Assembly: GCF_001557325.1 (NCBI RefSeq)
Contig: NZ_LSJS01000235.1
Location: 1 to 21,554 of the forward strand
DNA from: Erythrobacter donghaensis
Lineage (GTDB): Bacteria; Pseudomonadota; Alphaproteobacteria; Sphingomonadales; Sphingomonadaceae
Direction of reading: 5' to 3'
Length of the DNA stretch: 21,554 nucleotides
The notes under the pieces are model-generated. The model worked only from the letters and a program-made list of their open reading frames with translations, did not search any database and had not been told where the DNA came from. Below, piece after piece: positions 8,192-15,396 of the stretch. Both the position numbers and the translations under genes were made by a program. The number at the start of each line of letters is the position of its first letter. The first letter of the stretch is position 1.

Positions 8192-10027
8192 ATGGCCGAC
8201 CAGTCCCCCCTCGACCGTTTCAAGCAGGCGCTCACCGGCGCGAGCCGGGCGATTGCGCGCGATGCGGAGGTCGAGGTCGCCTGGAGCGCGGATGTGCCCG
8301 GCAGCGCCGGCAACCGCTTCCGCGTGCCCCTGCCGGGCCGCGACCTGCCCGCCGACCAGGTGCGCGAGGCGCGCGGCTTTGCCGATTCTTTCGCCCTGAA
8401 GCTGCGCCACCACGACGCCGCGCTCCACGCCAAATCCGCGCCGCCCGAACCGATCGCGCGCGCCTGCTATGACGCGATCGAGCAGGTGCGTTACGAGGCT
8501 TTGGGCGCGAACCGCTTCGGCGGCATCCGCGCCAATCTCGACGCCGCGACCGAGCTGCGCACCGCGGGCGACAAGATCGTGCGCGCGCAGAACTCGGCCG
8601 AAGTCCCCTTGCAGACCGCGCTCGCGCTGCTGGTGCGCGAGGCGCTGACCGGCGAGGCCGTGCCGCAGAAGGCGCAGGGCGGGATCGAGCTGGTGCGCGA
8701 CTTCCTCGAGGAGAAGGTCGGCGGCGATTTCGCCGGGCTCGCCGAGAAGATCGGCGATCAGGAGGCCTTCCAGAAGCTCGCGCTCGACATGCTGCGCGAG
8801 CTCGATCTGACCCGGCCTACCGAGGCCCCCGACGAAAGCGATTCGGACGAGGCCGACGATGATGACGGCCCCGACGACGACAGCGAAGGCGAGGACGACA
8901 GCCAGGGCGAGGGCGATCCGCAGTCCGCGGAAATGGCCGGCGACATGGCCGAGGGCGAAGGCGAGGGGGAGCAATCCTCCGACACCGAGACCGACAGCGA
9001 CATGGCCGAGGGCGATCCCTCGGACGACAGCGACGCCGCCAACGCCCCGGTGCGCCCCAACCGCCCGCAGGCCGAGGTGCCCGCGAGCGTCGACTACAAG
9101 GCCTTCACCACCCGCTTCGACGAGGAAGTCGCCGCGCCCGACCTGTGCGACGCCGAGGAACTCGACCGGTTGCGCGCCTATCTCGACAGCCAGCTGACCG
9201 GCTTGCAGGGCGTGGTCACGCGCCTCGCCAACCGCCTGCAGCGCCGCCTGATGGCGCAGCAGAACCGCAGCTGGGACTTCGATCAGGAAGAAGGCGTGCT
9301 CGATGCCGCGCGGCTCGCCCGCGTGATCATCTCGCCCGGCACGGCGCTGTCCTACAAGGTCGAACGCGATGTCGAGTTCAAGGACACCATCGTCACCCTG
9401 CTGATCGACAATTCGGGCTCGATGCGCGGACGGCCGATCAGCATCGCCGCGATCAGCGCCGACATCCTGGCGCGCACGCTCGAGCGCTGCGGGGTCAAGA
9501 CCGAGATCCTCGGCTTCACCACCCGCGCGTGGAAGGGCGGGCAGAGCCGCGAGGCGTGGCTCGCCGATGGCAAGCCGCAGAACCCGGGGCGCCTCAACGA
9601 TCTTCGCCACATCATCTACAAGCAGGCCGACGAGCCCTGGCGCCGCGCGCGCCGCAACCTCGGGCTGATGATGCGCGAGGGGCTGCTGAAGGAAAACATC
9701 GACGGCGAGGCGCTGATCTGGGCGCACAGCCGCCTGCTATACCGCCCCGAAGAACGCCGCATCCTGATGGTCATCAGCGACGGCGCGCCGGTGGACGATT
9801 CCACCCTGTCGGTGAACAGCGCCGGTTATCTTGAGGCGCACCTGCGCAGCGTGATCGAGTGGATCGAGAAGGTCTCGCCGGTGCAACTGGTGGCGATCGG
9901 AATCGGCCACGATGTGACCCGCTACTATCGCCGCGCGGTGACGATCATGGACGTGGAACAGCTCGGCGGGACGATCATGGAGCAGCTGGCGGAGCTGTTC
10001 GAGGATGAGAAGAAATCTAGAGGTTAA
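8192..10027 (+). CDS. cobT: Cobaltochelatase subunit CobT
   Basis: A 611-residue subunit of the aerobic CobN-CobS-CobT chelatase that inserts cobalt into hydrogenobyrinic acid diamide during cobalamin synthesis. The N-terminal domain (about 1-205) is followed by a very acidic low-complexity linker (about 210-286, rich in Asp, Glu and Ser, with two DMAEG units) and a C-terminal von Willebrand A domain with MIDAS motif DNSGSM at about residues 406-411 and [10 protein letters not shown] further on. This domain order is characteristic of CobT. Its usual AAA+ partner CobS is not in the window, so upstream linkage has been replaced by the aldolase gene. The last 11 bases overlap the convergent RAMA-domain gene, and the tail KKSRG may extend beyond the ancestral end. 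Confidence 0.96.
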   Translation: MADQSPLDRFKQALTGASRAIARDAEVEVAWSADVPGSAGNRFRVPLPGRDLPADQVREARGFADSFALKLRHHDAALHAKSAPPEPIARACYDAIEQVRYEALGANRFGGIRANLDAATELRTAGDKIVRAQNSAEVPLQTALALLVREALTGEAVPQKAQGGIELVRDFLEEKVGGDFAGLAEKIGDQEAFQKLALDMLRELDLTRPTEAPDESDSDEADDDDGPDDDSEGEDDSQGEGDPQSAEMAGDMAEGEGEGEQSSDTETDSDMAEGDPSDDSDAANAPVRPNRPQAEVPASVDYKAFTTRFDEEVAAPDLCDAEELDRLRAYLDSQLTGLQGVVTRLANRLQRRLMAQQNRSWDFDQEEGVLDAARLARVIISPGTALSYKVERDVEFKDTIVTLLIDNSGSMRGRPISIAAISADILARTLERCGVKTEILGFTTRAWKGGQSREAWLADGKPQNPGRLNDLRHIIYKQADEPWRRARRNLGLMMREGLLKENIDGEALIWAHSRLLYRPEERRILMVISDGAPVDDSTLSVNSAGYLEAHLRSVIEWIEKVSPVQLVAIGIGHDVTRYYRRAVTIMDVEQLGGTIMEQLAELFEDEKKSRG

Positions 10028-10490
10028 CTCTCACATTCTTGATTTTCTTTCGTGCGTCAGCCCGCATATCTTTGAGGCTTCTCCAATGTTTTTCGCCCGG
10101 AAGAAGTGCCTCCCAGTAACGCCATCCATCAAGCTGGGTTTTCTTGCCATCTTTGGTGACGGCTAGGCTGCTTGCGGCTCTCGACAGTGTGTCGAATTCT
10201 TCGCCATTCACGACTAGTTTACCGTCCGAAAAATGGCCTTCATAAATTTGACGGCCGTAGTTGTATTTCATCCGAGCTTTGGTGCCGCTAGGGATTTCGA
10301 CTCCGTCGTCGCGCCAGGGGATACCGTGATCGTTCAAGGGAATCTTCATTTCCGAGGTCTCAGCTTCATCCAAATCAGGGAGACCGAGCAAGCGCCGCAA
10401 GGCTTTGTGTGGGGGCTCATCAAACCCACGCTGTTCATTGACGATGGCGCGGTGGATGTCCCAGTCTATCTCGATAGTGTGATATGGCAT
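10017..10490 (-). CDS. RAMA-domain protein with SeqA-like/RHH N-terminus
   Basis: A 157-residue protein of two parts. Residues 1-37 ([20 protein letters not shown] then [12 protein letters not shown]) have the strand-helix-helix pattern of ribbon-helix-helix oligomerisation segments and resemble the N-terminus of SeqA. Residues about 57-130 look like a RAMA (restriction enzyme adenine methylase associated) domain: [20 protein letters not shown], then [21 protein letters not shown] and the conserved GWRYW. RAMA domains are thought to read modified DNA and occur in restriction and conflict contexts. Its base composition is much lower in GC than neighbours (26 of 60 in the first coding block), suggesting transfer. 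The start is backed by GGAGAG 5 bases upstream. Function is inferred; domain calls need a profile search. Confidence 0.8.
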   Translation of the reverse strand: MPYHTIEIDWDIHRAIVNEQRGFDEPPHKALRRLLGLPDLDEAETSEMKIPLNDHGIPWRDDGVEIPSGTKARMKYNYGRQIYEGHFSDGKLVVNGEEFDTLSRAASSLAVTKDGKKTQLDGWRYWEALLPGEKHWRSLKDMRADARKKIKNVRVNL

Positions 10491-10503
10491 AGTTGCTCTC
10501 CAT

Positions 10504-10542
10504 AGTTACTCAGTAAAGTAACTTTATAGAGTATGTTGTCAA
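10504..10542 (-). promoter_or_regulatory. Candidate promoter and operator of the RAMA-domain gene
   Basis: Reading the minus strand, a perfect -35 hexamer TTGACA lies at 10542-10537. A perfect 7-bp inverted repeat, AGTTACT (10504-10510) and AGTAACT (10517-10523) with a 6-base spacer, sits where the -10 box should be; the best -10 match, TACTTT, lies partly inside the repeat. A repressor bound here would block the promoter. The gene's own N-terminal DNA-binding-like fold makes autoregulation plausible. The repeat is seen directly; its role is inferred. Confidence 0.5.
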
Positions 10543-10585
10543 GCTCGATTTTCCGGGATCACTCGCATTGCTCCAATCACACAAA

Positions 10586-10602
10586 GTATGATATTCTCAT
10601 AC
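10586..10602 (+). promoter_or_regulatory. Inverted repeat / putative ParD operator with -10 box
   Basis: A perfect 6-bp inverted repeat GTATGA-TATTC-TCATAC ends two bases before the parD start codon. Its left arm contains TATGAT (10587-10592), five of six matches to a -10 box, which would start transcription about at the ATG and give an almost leaderless mRNA; no Shine-Dalgarno is present. ParD antitoxins normally bind palindromes over their own promoter, so this is the expected operator. No convincing -35 was found. Confidence 0.55.
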
Positions 10603-10604
10603 CC

Positions 10605-10892
10605 ATGAGCAAACTCGAACGCATCACCGTCACCATGCCCGCCGAAATGGCGGCGAAGCTGCGCGCGGCGGTGGAGGCGGGCTCCTACGCCACCTCCAGT
10701 GAAATCGTGCGCGAGGCCGTCAGGGCGTGGGTCGACAAGGAAGAGCGGCGCGAGGCGGCGCTCTCCACGTTCCGCGCCGAGATCGAAAAAGGGCTCGCCG
10801 GCCCCTTCCGCGACGGTGAGACCGTGATGCAGGAACTGCGCGATCATGTCGCAAAGCTGGTGCGGGAACAGACCCACGACGAAGCTGCATGA
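10605..10892 (+). CDS. parD: Type II antitoxin, ParD family
   Basis: A 95-residue antitoxin. Residues 1-45 form a ribbon-helix-helix DNA-binding domain (ERITVTMPAEMAAKLRAAVE, SSEIVREAVRAW), and the charged C-terminal half (EERREAALSTFRAEIEKGL) is the flexible tail that wraps the toxin. The same residues match the ParD family typical of alphaproteobacteria. The ATG at 10605 is chosen by family alignment; the open frame extends upstream without homology. Its last four bases ATGA overlap the start of parE, the usual coupled arrangement that keeps antitoxin and toxin in proportion. A palindrome directly upstream is the likely autoregulatory site. Confidence 0.93.
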   Translation: MSKLERITVTMPAEMAAKLRAAVEAGSYATSSEIVREAVRAWVDKEERREAALSTFRAEIEKGLAGPFRDGETVMQELRDHVAKLVREQTHDEAA

Positions 10893-11173
10893 AATACCGC
10901 ATTTCTGACGAGGCGCAGCGCGACCTCGCCGGTATCGGTCAGCATATTGCGCAAGATAACCCTGCAAGGGCCTTGTCATTCCTCGACGAATTCACGGCGA
11001 AATTCCGCCTCATTGCGGAGCGGCCGTTATCATTTCCGTCGCGCGAGGAATGGCACCCCGATTTGCGCTCGGCCTTGCATCGATCCTACATTATCGTGTT
11101 CCGCGTCGCTGATGATCATGTCGACATCTTGCGCGTTTTCCACGGTGCGCGAGATATTCCGAACCTTCTTTGA
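10889..11173 (+). CDS. parE: Type II toxin, RelE/ParE family
   Basis: A 94-residue small basic-acidic protein with the RelE/ParE fold: MKYRISDEAQRDLAGIGQHI (strand and helix), LDEFTAKFRLIAERP (helix), then strands RSALHRSYIIVFRVADDHVDILRVFHGARD, ending DIPNLL. The helix with repeated I..HI and the terminal strand pattern RVFHGARD are family hallmarks. ParE toxins poison DNA gyrase; RelE toxins cleave mRNA at the ribosome. Pairing with a ParD antitoxin argues for the ParE type, but the target cannot be read from sequence. It shares ATGA with parD. The nitroreductase starts 11 bases after its stop. Confidence 0.92.
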   Translation: MKYRISDEAQRDLAGIGQHIAQDNPARALSFLDEFTAKFRLIAERPLSFPSREEWHPDLRSALHRSYIIVFRVADDHVDILRVFHGARDIPNLL

Positions 11174-11184
11174 AAGTCCTCCCA

Positions 11185-11847
11185 ATGACCGTCACCGAAG
11201 CCGTCACCACCCGCCGCTCGATCCGCGCCTTTCTCGACACGCCGGTGCCGCTCGAGACGCTCACCCGCGTGATGGACAAGGCGCGCTGGGCGGCTTCGGG
11301 GTGCAATTACCAGCCGTGGGAAGCCACCATTGTCACCGGCCAGCCGCTTCGCGACTTGCAGGCGAAGCTCGCCGTCTCCCCGCCGCAGAAGGCCGAATAC
11401 GACTGGACCGCGCCCGGGCAGGAGCCCGCCTATACCGCGCGCCTCCATGCCGTCTCCGCCGGCATGTTCGGCGCGATGGGGATCGCCCGCGAGGACGGGG
11501 CGGGGCGCATGGCGGCGATGATGAAGAACACCGTCAGCTTTGGCGCGCCCGCGGTGATGTTCGTCTACTTCCCGCGCCTGATGAAGGAGCCGCAGTGGTC
11601 GGACACCGGCATGTGGCTCGCCACGGTCGCGCTCCTGCTGCGCGAGGAGGGGCTCGACAGCTGCTTCCAGGAATACATGGCGCTCTATGCCGACGTGATC
11701 CGCGACCACCTCGGGATCGACAAGGAACGTTACATGTTCTTCTGCGGCATGGCGATCGGCTACCGCGACCCGGAGGCGCCGGTGAACAATTTCGAACGCG
11801 AGCGCGTGCCGCTCGAGGAGCACGTGCGGTTCATCGGCTGGGATTGA
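11185..11847 (+). CDS. Nitroreductase family protein
   Basis: A 220-residue FMN-dependent oxidoreductase. The N-terminus has the family signature VTTRRSIRAFLDTPVP and ARWAASGCNYQPWEA, which forms the FMN phosphate site; the C-terminal MFFCGMAIGYRDPEAPVNNF is the matching second FMN contact. Members reduce nitroaromatics, quinones or enones with NAD(P)H as homodimers; the natural substrate is not evident. The ATG at 11185 fits the family start; a TTG at 11170 overlapping the parE stop is possible but would add unaligned residues. It lies 11 bases behind parE and could be read through from that promoter. cysS follows 31 bases later. Confidence 0.93.
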   Translation: MTVTEAVTTRRSIRAFLDTPVPLETLTRVMDKARWAASGCNYQPWEATIVTGQPLRDLQAKLAVSPPQKAEYDWTAPGQEPAYTARLHAVSAGMFGAMGIAREDGAGRMAAMMKNTVSFGAPAVMFVYFPRLMKEPQWSDTGMWLATVALLLREEGLDSCFQEYMALYADVIRDHLGIDKERYMFFCGMAIGYRDPEAPVNNFERERVPLEEHVRFIGWD

Positions 11848-11878
11848 CCCGCGCGCAGGCCCGACGCAAAGCGCGCGC

Positions 11879-13405
11879 ATGACCGACGCGCCGCTCAAAC
11901 TGTTCAACTCGCTCACCCGCCAGCTCGAGGTGTTCGAGCCTGTCCACCCCGGAGAGGCGCGCGTCTACACCTGCGGGCCGACGGTCTACAACTACCCCCA
12001 CATCGGCAATATGCGCGCCTATGTCTTCGCCGATGTGCTGGGGCGCACGCTCACGTGGAAGGGCTACAAGCTCACCCACGTCATCAACATCACCGATGTG
12101 GGCCACCTCACCGATGATGCCGACGCGGGCGAGGACAAGATGGAGAAGATGGCTGCGGCGAAAGCGCAGTCGATCTGGGACATCGCCGCGCACTACAAGG
12201 AGGCCTATTGGGCCGATGTGAAGGCACTGAACATTCGCCAGCCCGCGCAGTGGACGGTGGCAACCGATTACGTCCCGCAGATGATCGAATTTGCGAAGGG
12301 CATCGCGGACAAGCACTGCTACGAGCTTGAAAGCGGGCTCTATTTCGACGTCTCGACCGTCGCCGACTATGGCCGGCTGGCGCGCGCGCAGACCGAGGAG
12401 GGGGAGGGCCGGATCGAGGCGGTCGAGGGCAAGCGCAACGCGGCCGACTTCGCGATCTGGCGCAAGACTCCGCCGGGCGAGACGCGGCAAATGGAATGGG
12501 ATTCGCCATGGGGCCGGGGCGCGCCCGGCTGGCATCTCGAATGCTCGGTGATGAGCGGCGAGGTGCTCGGCTTTCCCTTCGACATCCACACCGGCGGGAT
12601 CGACCACCGCGAGATCCACCACCCCAACGAGATCGCGCAGAACCAGGCGCATTGCTGCACCAACGGGCTGGACGATCCGAGGAATTCCGGCGCGCGCATC
12701 TGGATGCACAACAACTTCCTCGTCGAACGCTCGGGGAAGATGTCAAAATCCTCGGGCGAGTTCCTGCGGCTGCAATTGCTGGTCGACCGGGGCTACCACC
12801 CGCTGGCGTACCGGCTGATGTGCTTGCAGGCGCATTACCGCAGCGAGCTGGAATTCAGCTGGGAGGGCTTGGGCGCGGCGCTGACGCGGTTGAAGCGGAT
12901 GGTGATGGGGGTTGAACATCTCAAAGCCCGTCATGCTGAACTTGGTTCAGCATCCATCGCCGATCTGGGAACGGAGCCTGCGGAGGGATGGACCCTGAAC
13001 CAAGTTCAGGGTGACGAGGCTGATGGTTCCATCGAGCGGCGAGTAGGGACAGAACAATTCGACAGGGCACTGAGCGAGGACCTCAACACCCCTGAGGCGA
13101 TAACCTCGGTGGAATGGGCATTGTCGCTCAAGGATTGGCCACCCAAAGCCAGGCTGGACGCAATAGCCAAAATGGACTCTGTTCTCGGCCTCAACCTCAT
13201 GGGCCTCACCCGCGCCGACCTCCGCATCCGCCCCAAGGCCGCACGCCTCACCGAAGCCGAAATCGAAGCCGCGCTCGCCCGCCGCAAGGATGCGCGCGCC
13301 GCCAGGGACTTTGCCGCCTCCGACGCGATCCGCGACGAACTTGCAGCGCAAGGCGTCGAGGTGATGGACGGCGATCCGCTCGGCTGGGAGTGGAAGCTCG
13401 GCTAG
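11879..13405 (+). CDS. cysS: Cysteine--tRNA ligase with in-frame repeat insertion
   Basis: A 508-residue class I aminoacyl-tRNA synthetase that charges tRNA-Cys. It carries the zinc ligand Cys32 in YTCGPTVYNYP, the HIGH motif as HIGN (41-44), the second zinc site in GWHLECSVM with IDHREIHHPNE, and KMSKS at about 287-291. The C-terminal anticodon-binding domain ends DPLGWEWKLG. Bacterial CysRS is usually about 460-490 residues; the excess here is explained by a palindromic repeat at about residues 351-380 (RHAELGSASI and GWTLNQVQGD) that remains open in frame, in the linker between catalytic and anticodon-binding regions. The stop shares CTAG with the oxygenase gene on the other strand. Confidence 0.97.
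   Translation: MTDAPLKLFNSLTRQLEVFEPVHPGEARVYTCGPTVYNYPHIGNMRAYVFADVLGRTLTWKGYKLTHVINITDVGHLTDDADAGEDKMEKMAAAKAQSIWDIAAHYKEAYWADVKALNIRQPAQWTVATDYVPQMIEFAKGIADKHCYELESGLYFDVSTVADYGRLARAQTEEGEGRIEAVEGKRNAADFAIWRKTPPGETRQMEWDSPWGRGAPGWHLECSVMSGEVLGFPFDIHTGGIDHREIHHPNEIAQNQAHCCTNGLDDPRNSGARIWMHNNFLVERSGKMSKSSGEFLRLQLLVDRGYHPLAYRLMCLQAHYRSELEFSWEGLGAALTRLKRMVMGVEHLKARHAELGSASIADLGTEPAEGWTLNQVQGDEADGSIERRVGTEQFDRALSEDLNTPEAITSVEWALSLKDWPPKARLDAIAKMDSVLGLNLMGLTRADLRIRPKAARLTEAEIEAALARRKDARAARDFAASDAIRDELAAQGVEVMDGDPLGWEWKLG
12929..13016 (+). repeat. 88-bp double-palindrome repeat inside cysS
   Basis: Two perfect hairpins: TGCTGAAC-TTG-GTTCAGCA (12934-12952) and CCCTGAAC-CAA-GTTCAGGG (12993-13011). 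The whole left arm (12929-12958) is also nearly the reverse complement of the right arm (12987-13016), so the element can fold as one long stem or as two cruciform arms around a 28-base centre. Its translation gives RHAELGSAS and WTLNQVQGD, peptides commonly seen where this type of repeat is translated in sphingomonad genomes. This copy lies in a coding gene and keeps the frame open. Confidence 0.88.
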
Positions 13406-14145
13406 GCCGCACCCGCGGGGCTCGCCGCCGCGGGCGGACGCACGAGCCACGAGACCAGCGCGAAGCGCGCATCGGCAAAGCGGTTGCCCGGCACCTCGAC
13501 GGGGAGGATCTCGTGCGGGGCGAAGGAGGGGATCGCGACCAGCCGGTCGGCGCGCGGCGCGATCACCTCGTGCGCGTCGCCGATCATCGGATAGATCACG
13601 AGATCGCCGCCGGTGAACGCACGCGGCTCCCGGTTGAAATAGTAGATCAGGGTCATCACCCGGTTGTTCACCGGCGCCGAGGGGGTGGGGCTGGTCTGGG
13701 TGTCGATGTGGCGGCCGAGATATTGCCCGTCGCGATGCGCGACCATGTGCAGCTCGGTCGGGTTCCGCTCGAACAGGCCCGTTCCGAGCCTGGCGGCAAT
13801 GCGGTCATAGCTCTCATCGAGCCTGGCATGAAACGGCGCCATCTGCGGACCGAAGCTGCCTGAAAAGGTGAACGAATCGCGCAGGCCCGTCTGGATCACC
13901 TGGCGCTGTTCGCGCGTATGCACCCGCGACGGCGCGAACGCGGCTTCGTTGTCGACGGCGAAGGCGTGAAGGCGCGCACAGGCGTCCGATCCGAGGAAAT
14001 CGTCGATGATGCAGACCGGAAAGCGCACGCCGTCAGATGCCGCCCGCCCGCGCCGCCTGTCAAGCAGGTCGGCGCGGGCCGCCGGGCCGGGGCCCGGCGG
14101 CGAGGGGGTGGACAGGCTCGCGGTGCTGGTGGTGGGCCTCAGCAT
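13402..14145 (-). CDS. 2OG-Fe(II) oxygenase (prolyl 4-hydroxylase-like)
   Basis: A 247-residue predicted iron- and 2-oxoglutarate-dependent dioxygenase. The double-stranded beta-helix core holds the HxD iron pair in GRHIDTQ, the distal histidine in APHEILPVEVP and the 2-oxoglutarate-binding arginine in the following FADARFALVSWL. NNRVMTLIYYFNREPRAFTGGDL is typical of the P4Hc/SM-20 type. The substrate is unknown. The ATG at 14145 has AGGA at good spacing, but the first 39 residues are a Pro/Ala/Arg-rich tail; a GTG at 14028 just before RFPVCIIDDFLG would give a more typical 208-residue enzyme. It converges with cysS, sharing CTAG at the stops. Confidence 0.87.
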   Translation of the reverse strand: MLRPTTSTASLSTPSPPGPGPAARADLLDRRRGRAASDGVRFPVCIIDDFLGSDACARLHAFAVDNEAAFAPSRVHTREQRQVIQTGLRDSFTFSGSFGPQMAPFHARLDESYDRIAARLGTGLFERNPTELHMVAHRDGQYLGRHIDTQTSPTPSAPVNNRVMTLIYYFNREPRAFTGGDLVIYPMIGDAHEVIAPRADRLVAIPSFAPHEILPVEVPGNRFADARFALVSWLVRPPAAASPAGAA

Positions 14146-14269
14146 GGTGAGCTTCCTGGTTCTCTACTGGCAGGCCGGGTCGCCGCCCGCCTTGCGCAGG
14201 ATCGCTCATGTCGACCTTGCCGGCCTGCCTGTTCTGGCAGGGGTGGCGTGGCTCGCGTTCCGGCAGTAA
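14108..14269 (+). CDS. Possible small two-helix membrane protein
   Basis: A 53-residue open frame with a GTG start, reading VDRLAVLVVGLSMVSFLVLYW (one membrane helix), a short polar loop GSPPALRRIAH, then VDLAGLPVLAGVAWLAFRQ (a second helix). Third-codon positions are GC-rich like real genes here. It ends 10 bases before the dehydrogenase start, so it could be cotranslated. Against it: a poorly spaced Shine-Dalgarno and a 38-base antisense overlap with the oxygenase gene if that gene starts at 14145. I recognise no family. Confidence 0.35.
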   Translation: MDRLAVLVVGLSMVSFLVLYWQAGSPPALRRIAHVDLAGLPVLAGVAWLAFRQ

Positions 14270-14279
14270 CGCTCGCGTC

Positions 14280-15230
14280 ATGACCATGCGACCGATCACT
14301 TTGGCCATCTCCGGCCTGATCCGCCCGATGCTCGAACCCCGTCTGCCACAGGGCCTCGACGTGCGATGGTTCATGTCGGCCGAGGAGGCCATCGACGCGG
14401 TTGCCGAAGCCGAGATCGGCTGGTTCGACATGAACGACAAGGAGGCGATGGCGGCCACGCTGGTCGCGGCCAGGAAGCTCAAGTGGCTCAACTCGATCTA
14501 TGCCGGCCTCGACTTCCTCCCCATGGACGTGCTGATCGAGCGCGGCATCACCGTCACCAACGGGGCGGGGATCAATGCGGTCACCATCGCCGAATATGTC
14601 GTGATGGGCATGCTCACCATCGCCAAGGGTTATCGCGAGGTGGTGCGCGCGCAGGATCGGCACGAGTGGCTTTTCGACAGCCCCGGCAAGCGCGAGCTGG
14701 CGGGATCGAAGGCGCTGCTGCTGGGCTATGGCGCGATCGGGAAACTGATCAAGCCGCGCCTTGAAGCCTTCGAGGTCGACGTCACGGTGGTGCGCCGTTC
14801 GGGGGGTGAGGGCACCCTCGGCCCCGACGAGTGGCGCGGGCAGCTCGATAAATTCGACTGGGTGATCCTCGCCGTCCCCGCCACGCCCGAGACCGACGCG
14901 ATGATCGGCGCGGAAGAGCTGGCGGCGATGAAATCGGACTGCGTCATCGTCAACATCGCGCGCGGCGCGGTGATCGACCAACCGGCACTCGTCGCGGCAT
15001 TGCAGGCCAAGCAGATCGGCGGCGCCTTCCTCGATGTCACCACCCCCGAGCCGCTCCCGGCGGAGGACGTGCTGTGGACCTTGCCGAACGCGCATGTCAC
15101 CATGCACCTGTCGGGCCGCGCGCAGGACAGGATGTTCGTCCGTAGCGCCGAGCGTTTCCTCGACAATCTCGCCCGCTATTTGCGCGGCGAGCCGGTTGCC
15201 CCGGTGTTCGACCCCAGGCTGGGCTACTGA
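14280..15230 (+). CDS. D-2-hydroxyacid dehydrogenase (NAD(P)-dependent)
   Basis: A 316-residue oxidoreductase interconverting a D-2-hydroxyacid and its 2-oxoacid. The Rossmann nucleotide-binding site is LLGYGAIGKLIKPRLEAF. The catalytic arginine is in NIARGAVID, the glutamate in TPEPLPAEDVLW and the histidine in HVTMHLSGRAQD, giving the Arg-Glu-His triad of this family. The substrate-binding half includes NSIYAGLDFLPM and NGAGINAVTIAEYVV. Candidate substrates include glyoxylate or hydroxypyruvate, as for GhrA-like enzymes, but this is inference. The start at 14280 is by alignment; an ATG two codons on is equally possible. A ThDP enzyme and an aldehyde dehydrogenase follow on the same strand. 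Confidence 0.93.
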   Translation: MTMRPITLAISGLIRPMLEPRLPQGLDVRWFMSAEEAIDAVAEAEIGWFDMNDKEAMAATLVAARKLKWLNSIYAGLDFLPMDVLIERGITVTNGAGINAVTIAEYVVMGMLTIAKGYREVVRAQDRHEWLFDSPGKRELAGSKALLLGYGAIGKLIKPRLEAFEVDVTVVRRSGGEGTLGPDEWRGQLDKFDWVILAVPATPETDAMIGAEELAAMKSDCVIVNIARGAVIDQPALVAALQAKQIGGAFLDVTTPEPLPAEDVLWTLPNAHVTMHLSGRAQDRMFVRSAERFLDNLARYLRGEPVAPVFDPRLGY

Positions 15231-15297
15231 GGGCTGCGCACCGCCGCGAGAATCGCACTGGCGATCTGGCGCTTTTCTGCAATACTCGCGAGCCTAA

Positions 15298-15317
15298 ACC
15301 GCCCATCACGGGGCGGT
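15298..15317 (+). terminator. Stem-loop between dehydrogenase and ThDP enzyme genes
   Basis: A 7-bp perfect stem ACCGCCC/GGGCGGT with a 6-base loop, 67 bases after the dehydrogenase stop. There is no U-run after it, so it is at best a weak or factor-assisted terminator, or an mRNA structure in the leader of the next gene. The rest of the 166-base gap (15231-15396) shows no further feature I can support. Confidence 0.35.
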
Positions 15318-15396
15318 CACACAGGCGCGCTATCGCCCGGGGAGGGGCATCGCGCGCTTGCCGGCCGGGGGGCCGCGACATGCAGGGGGGAACGAC

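Noticed and set aside
8820..9060. Repetitive acidic codon stretch considered as a tandem DNA repeat
   Set aside because: It is the normal Asp/Glu/Ser-rich linker of CobT and not an exact DNA repeat.
12929..13016. Double palindrome considered as a transcription terminator
   Set aside because: It lies within the open frame of cysS between conserved regions, so it cannot be a terminator for that gene.
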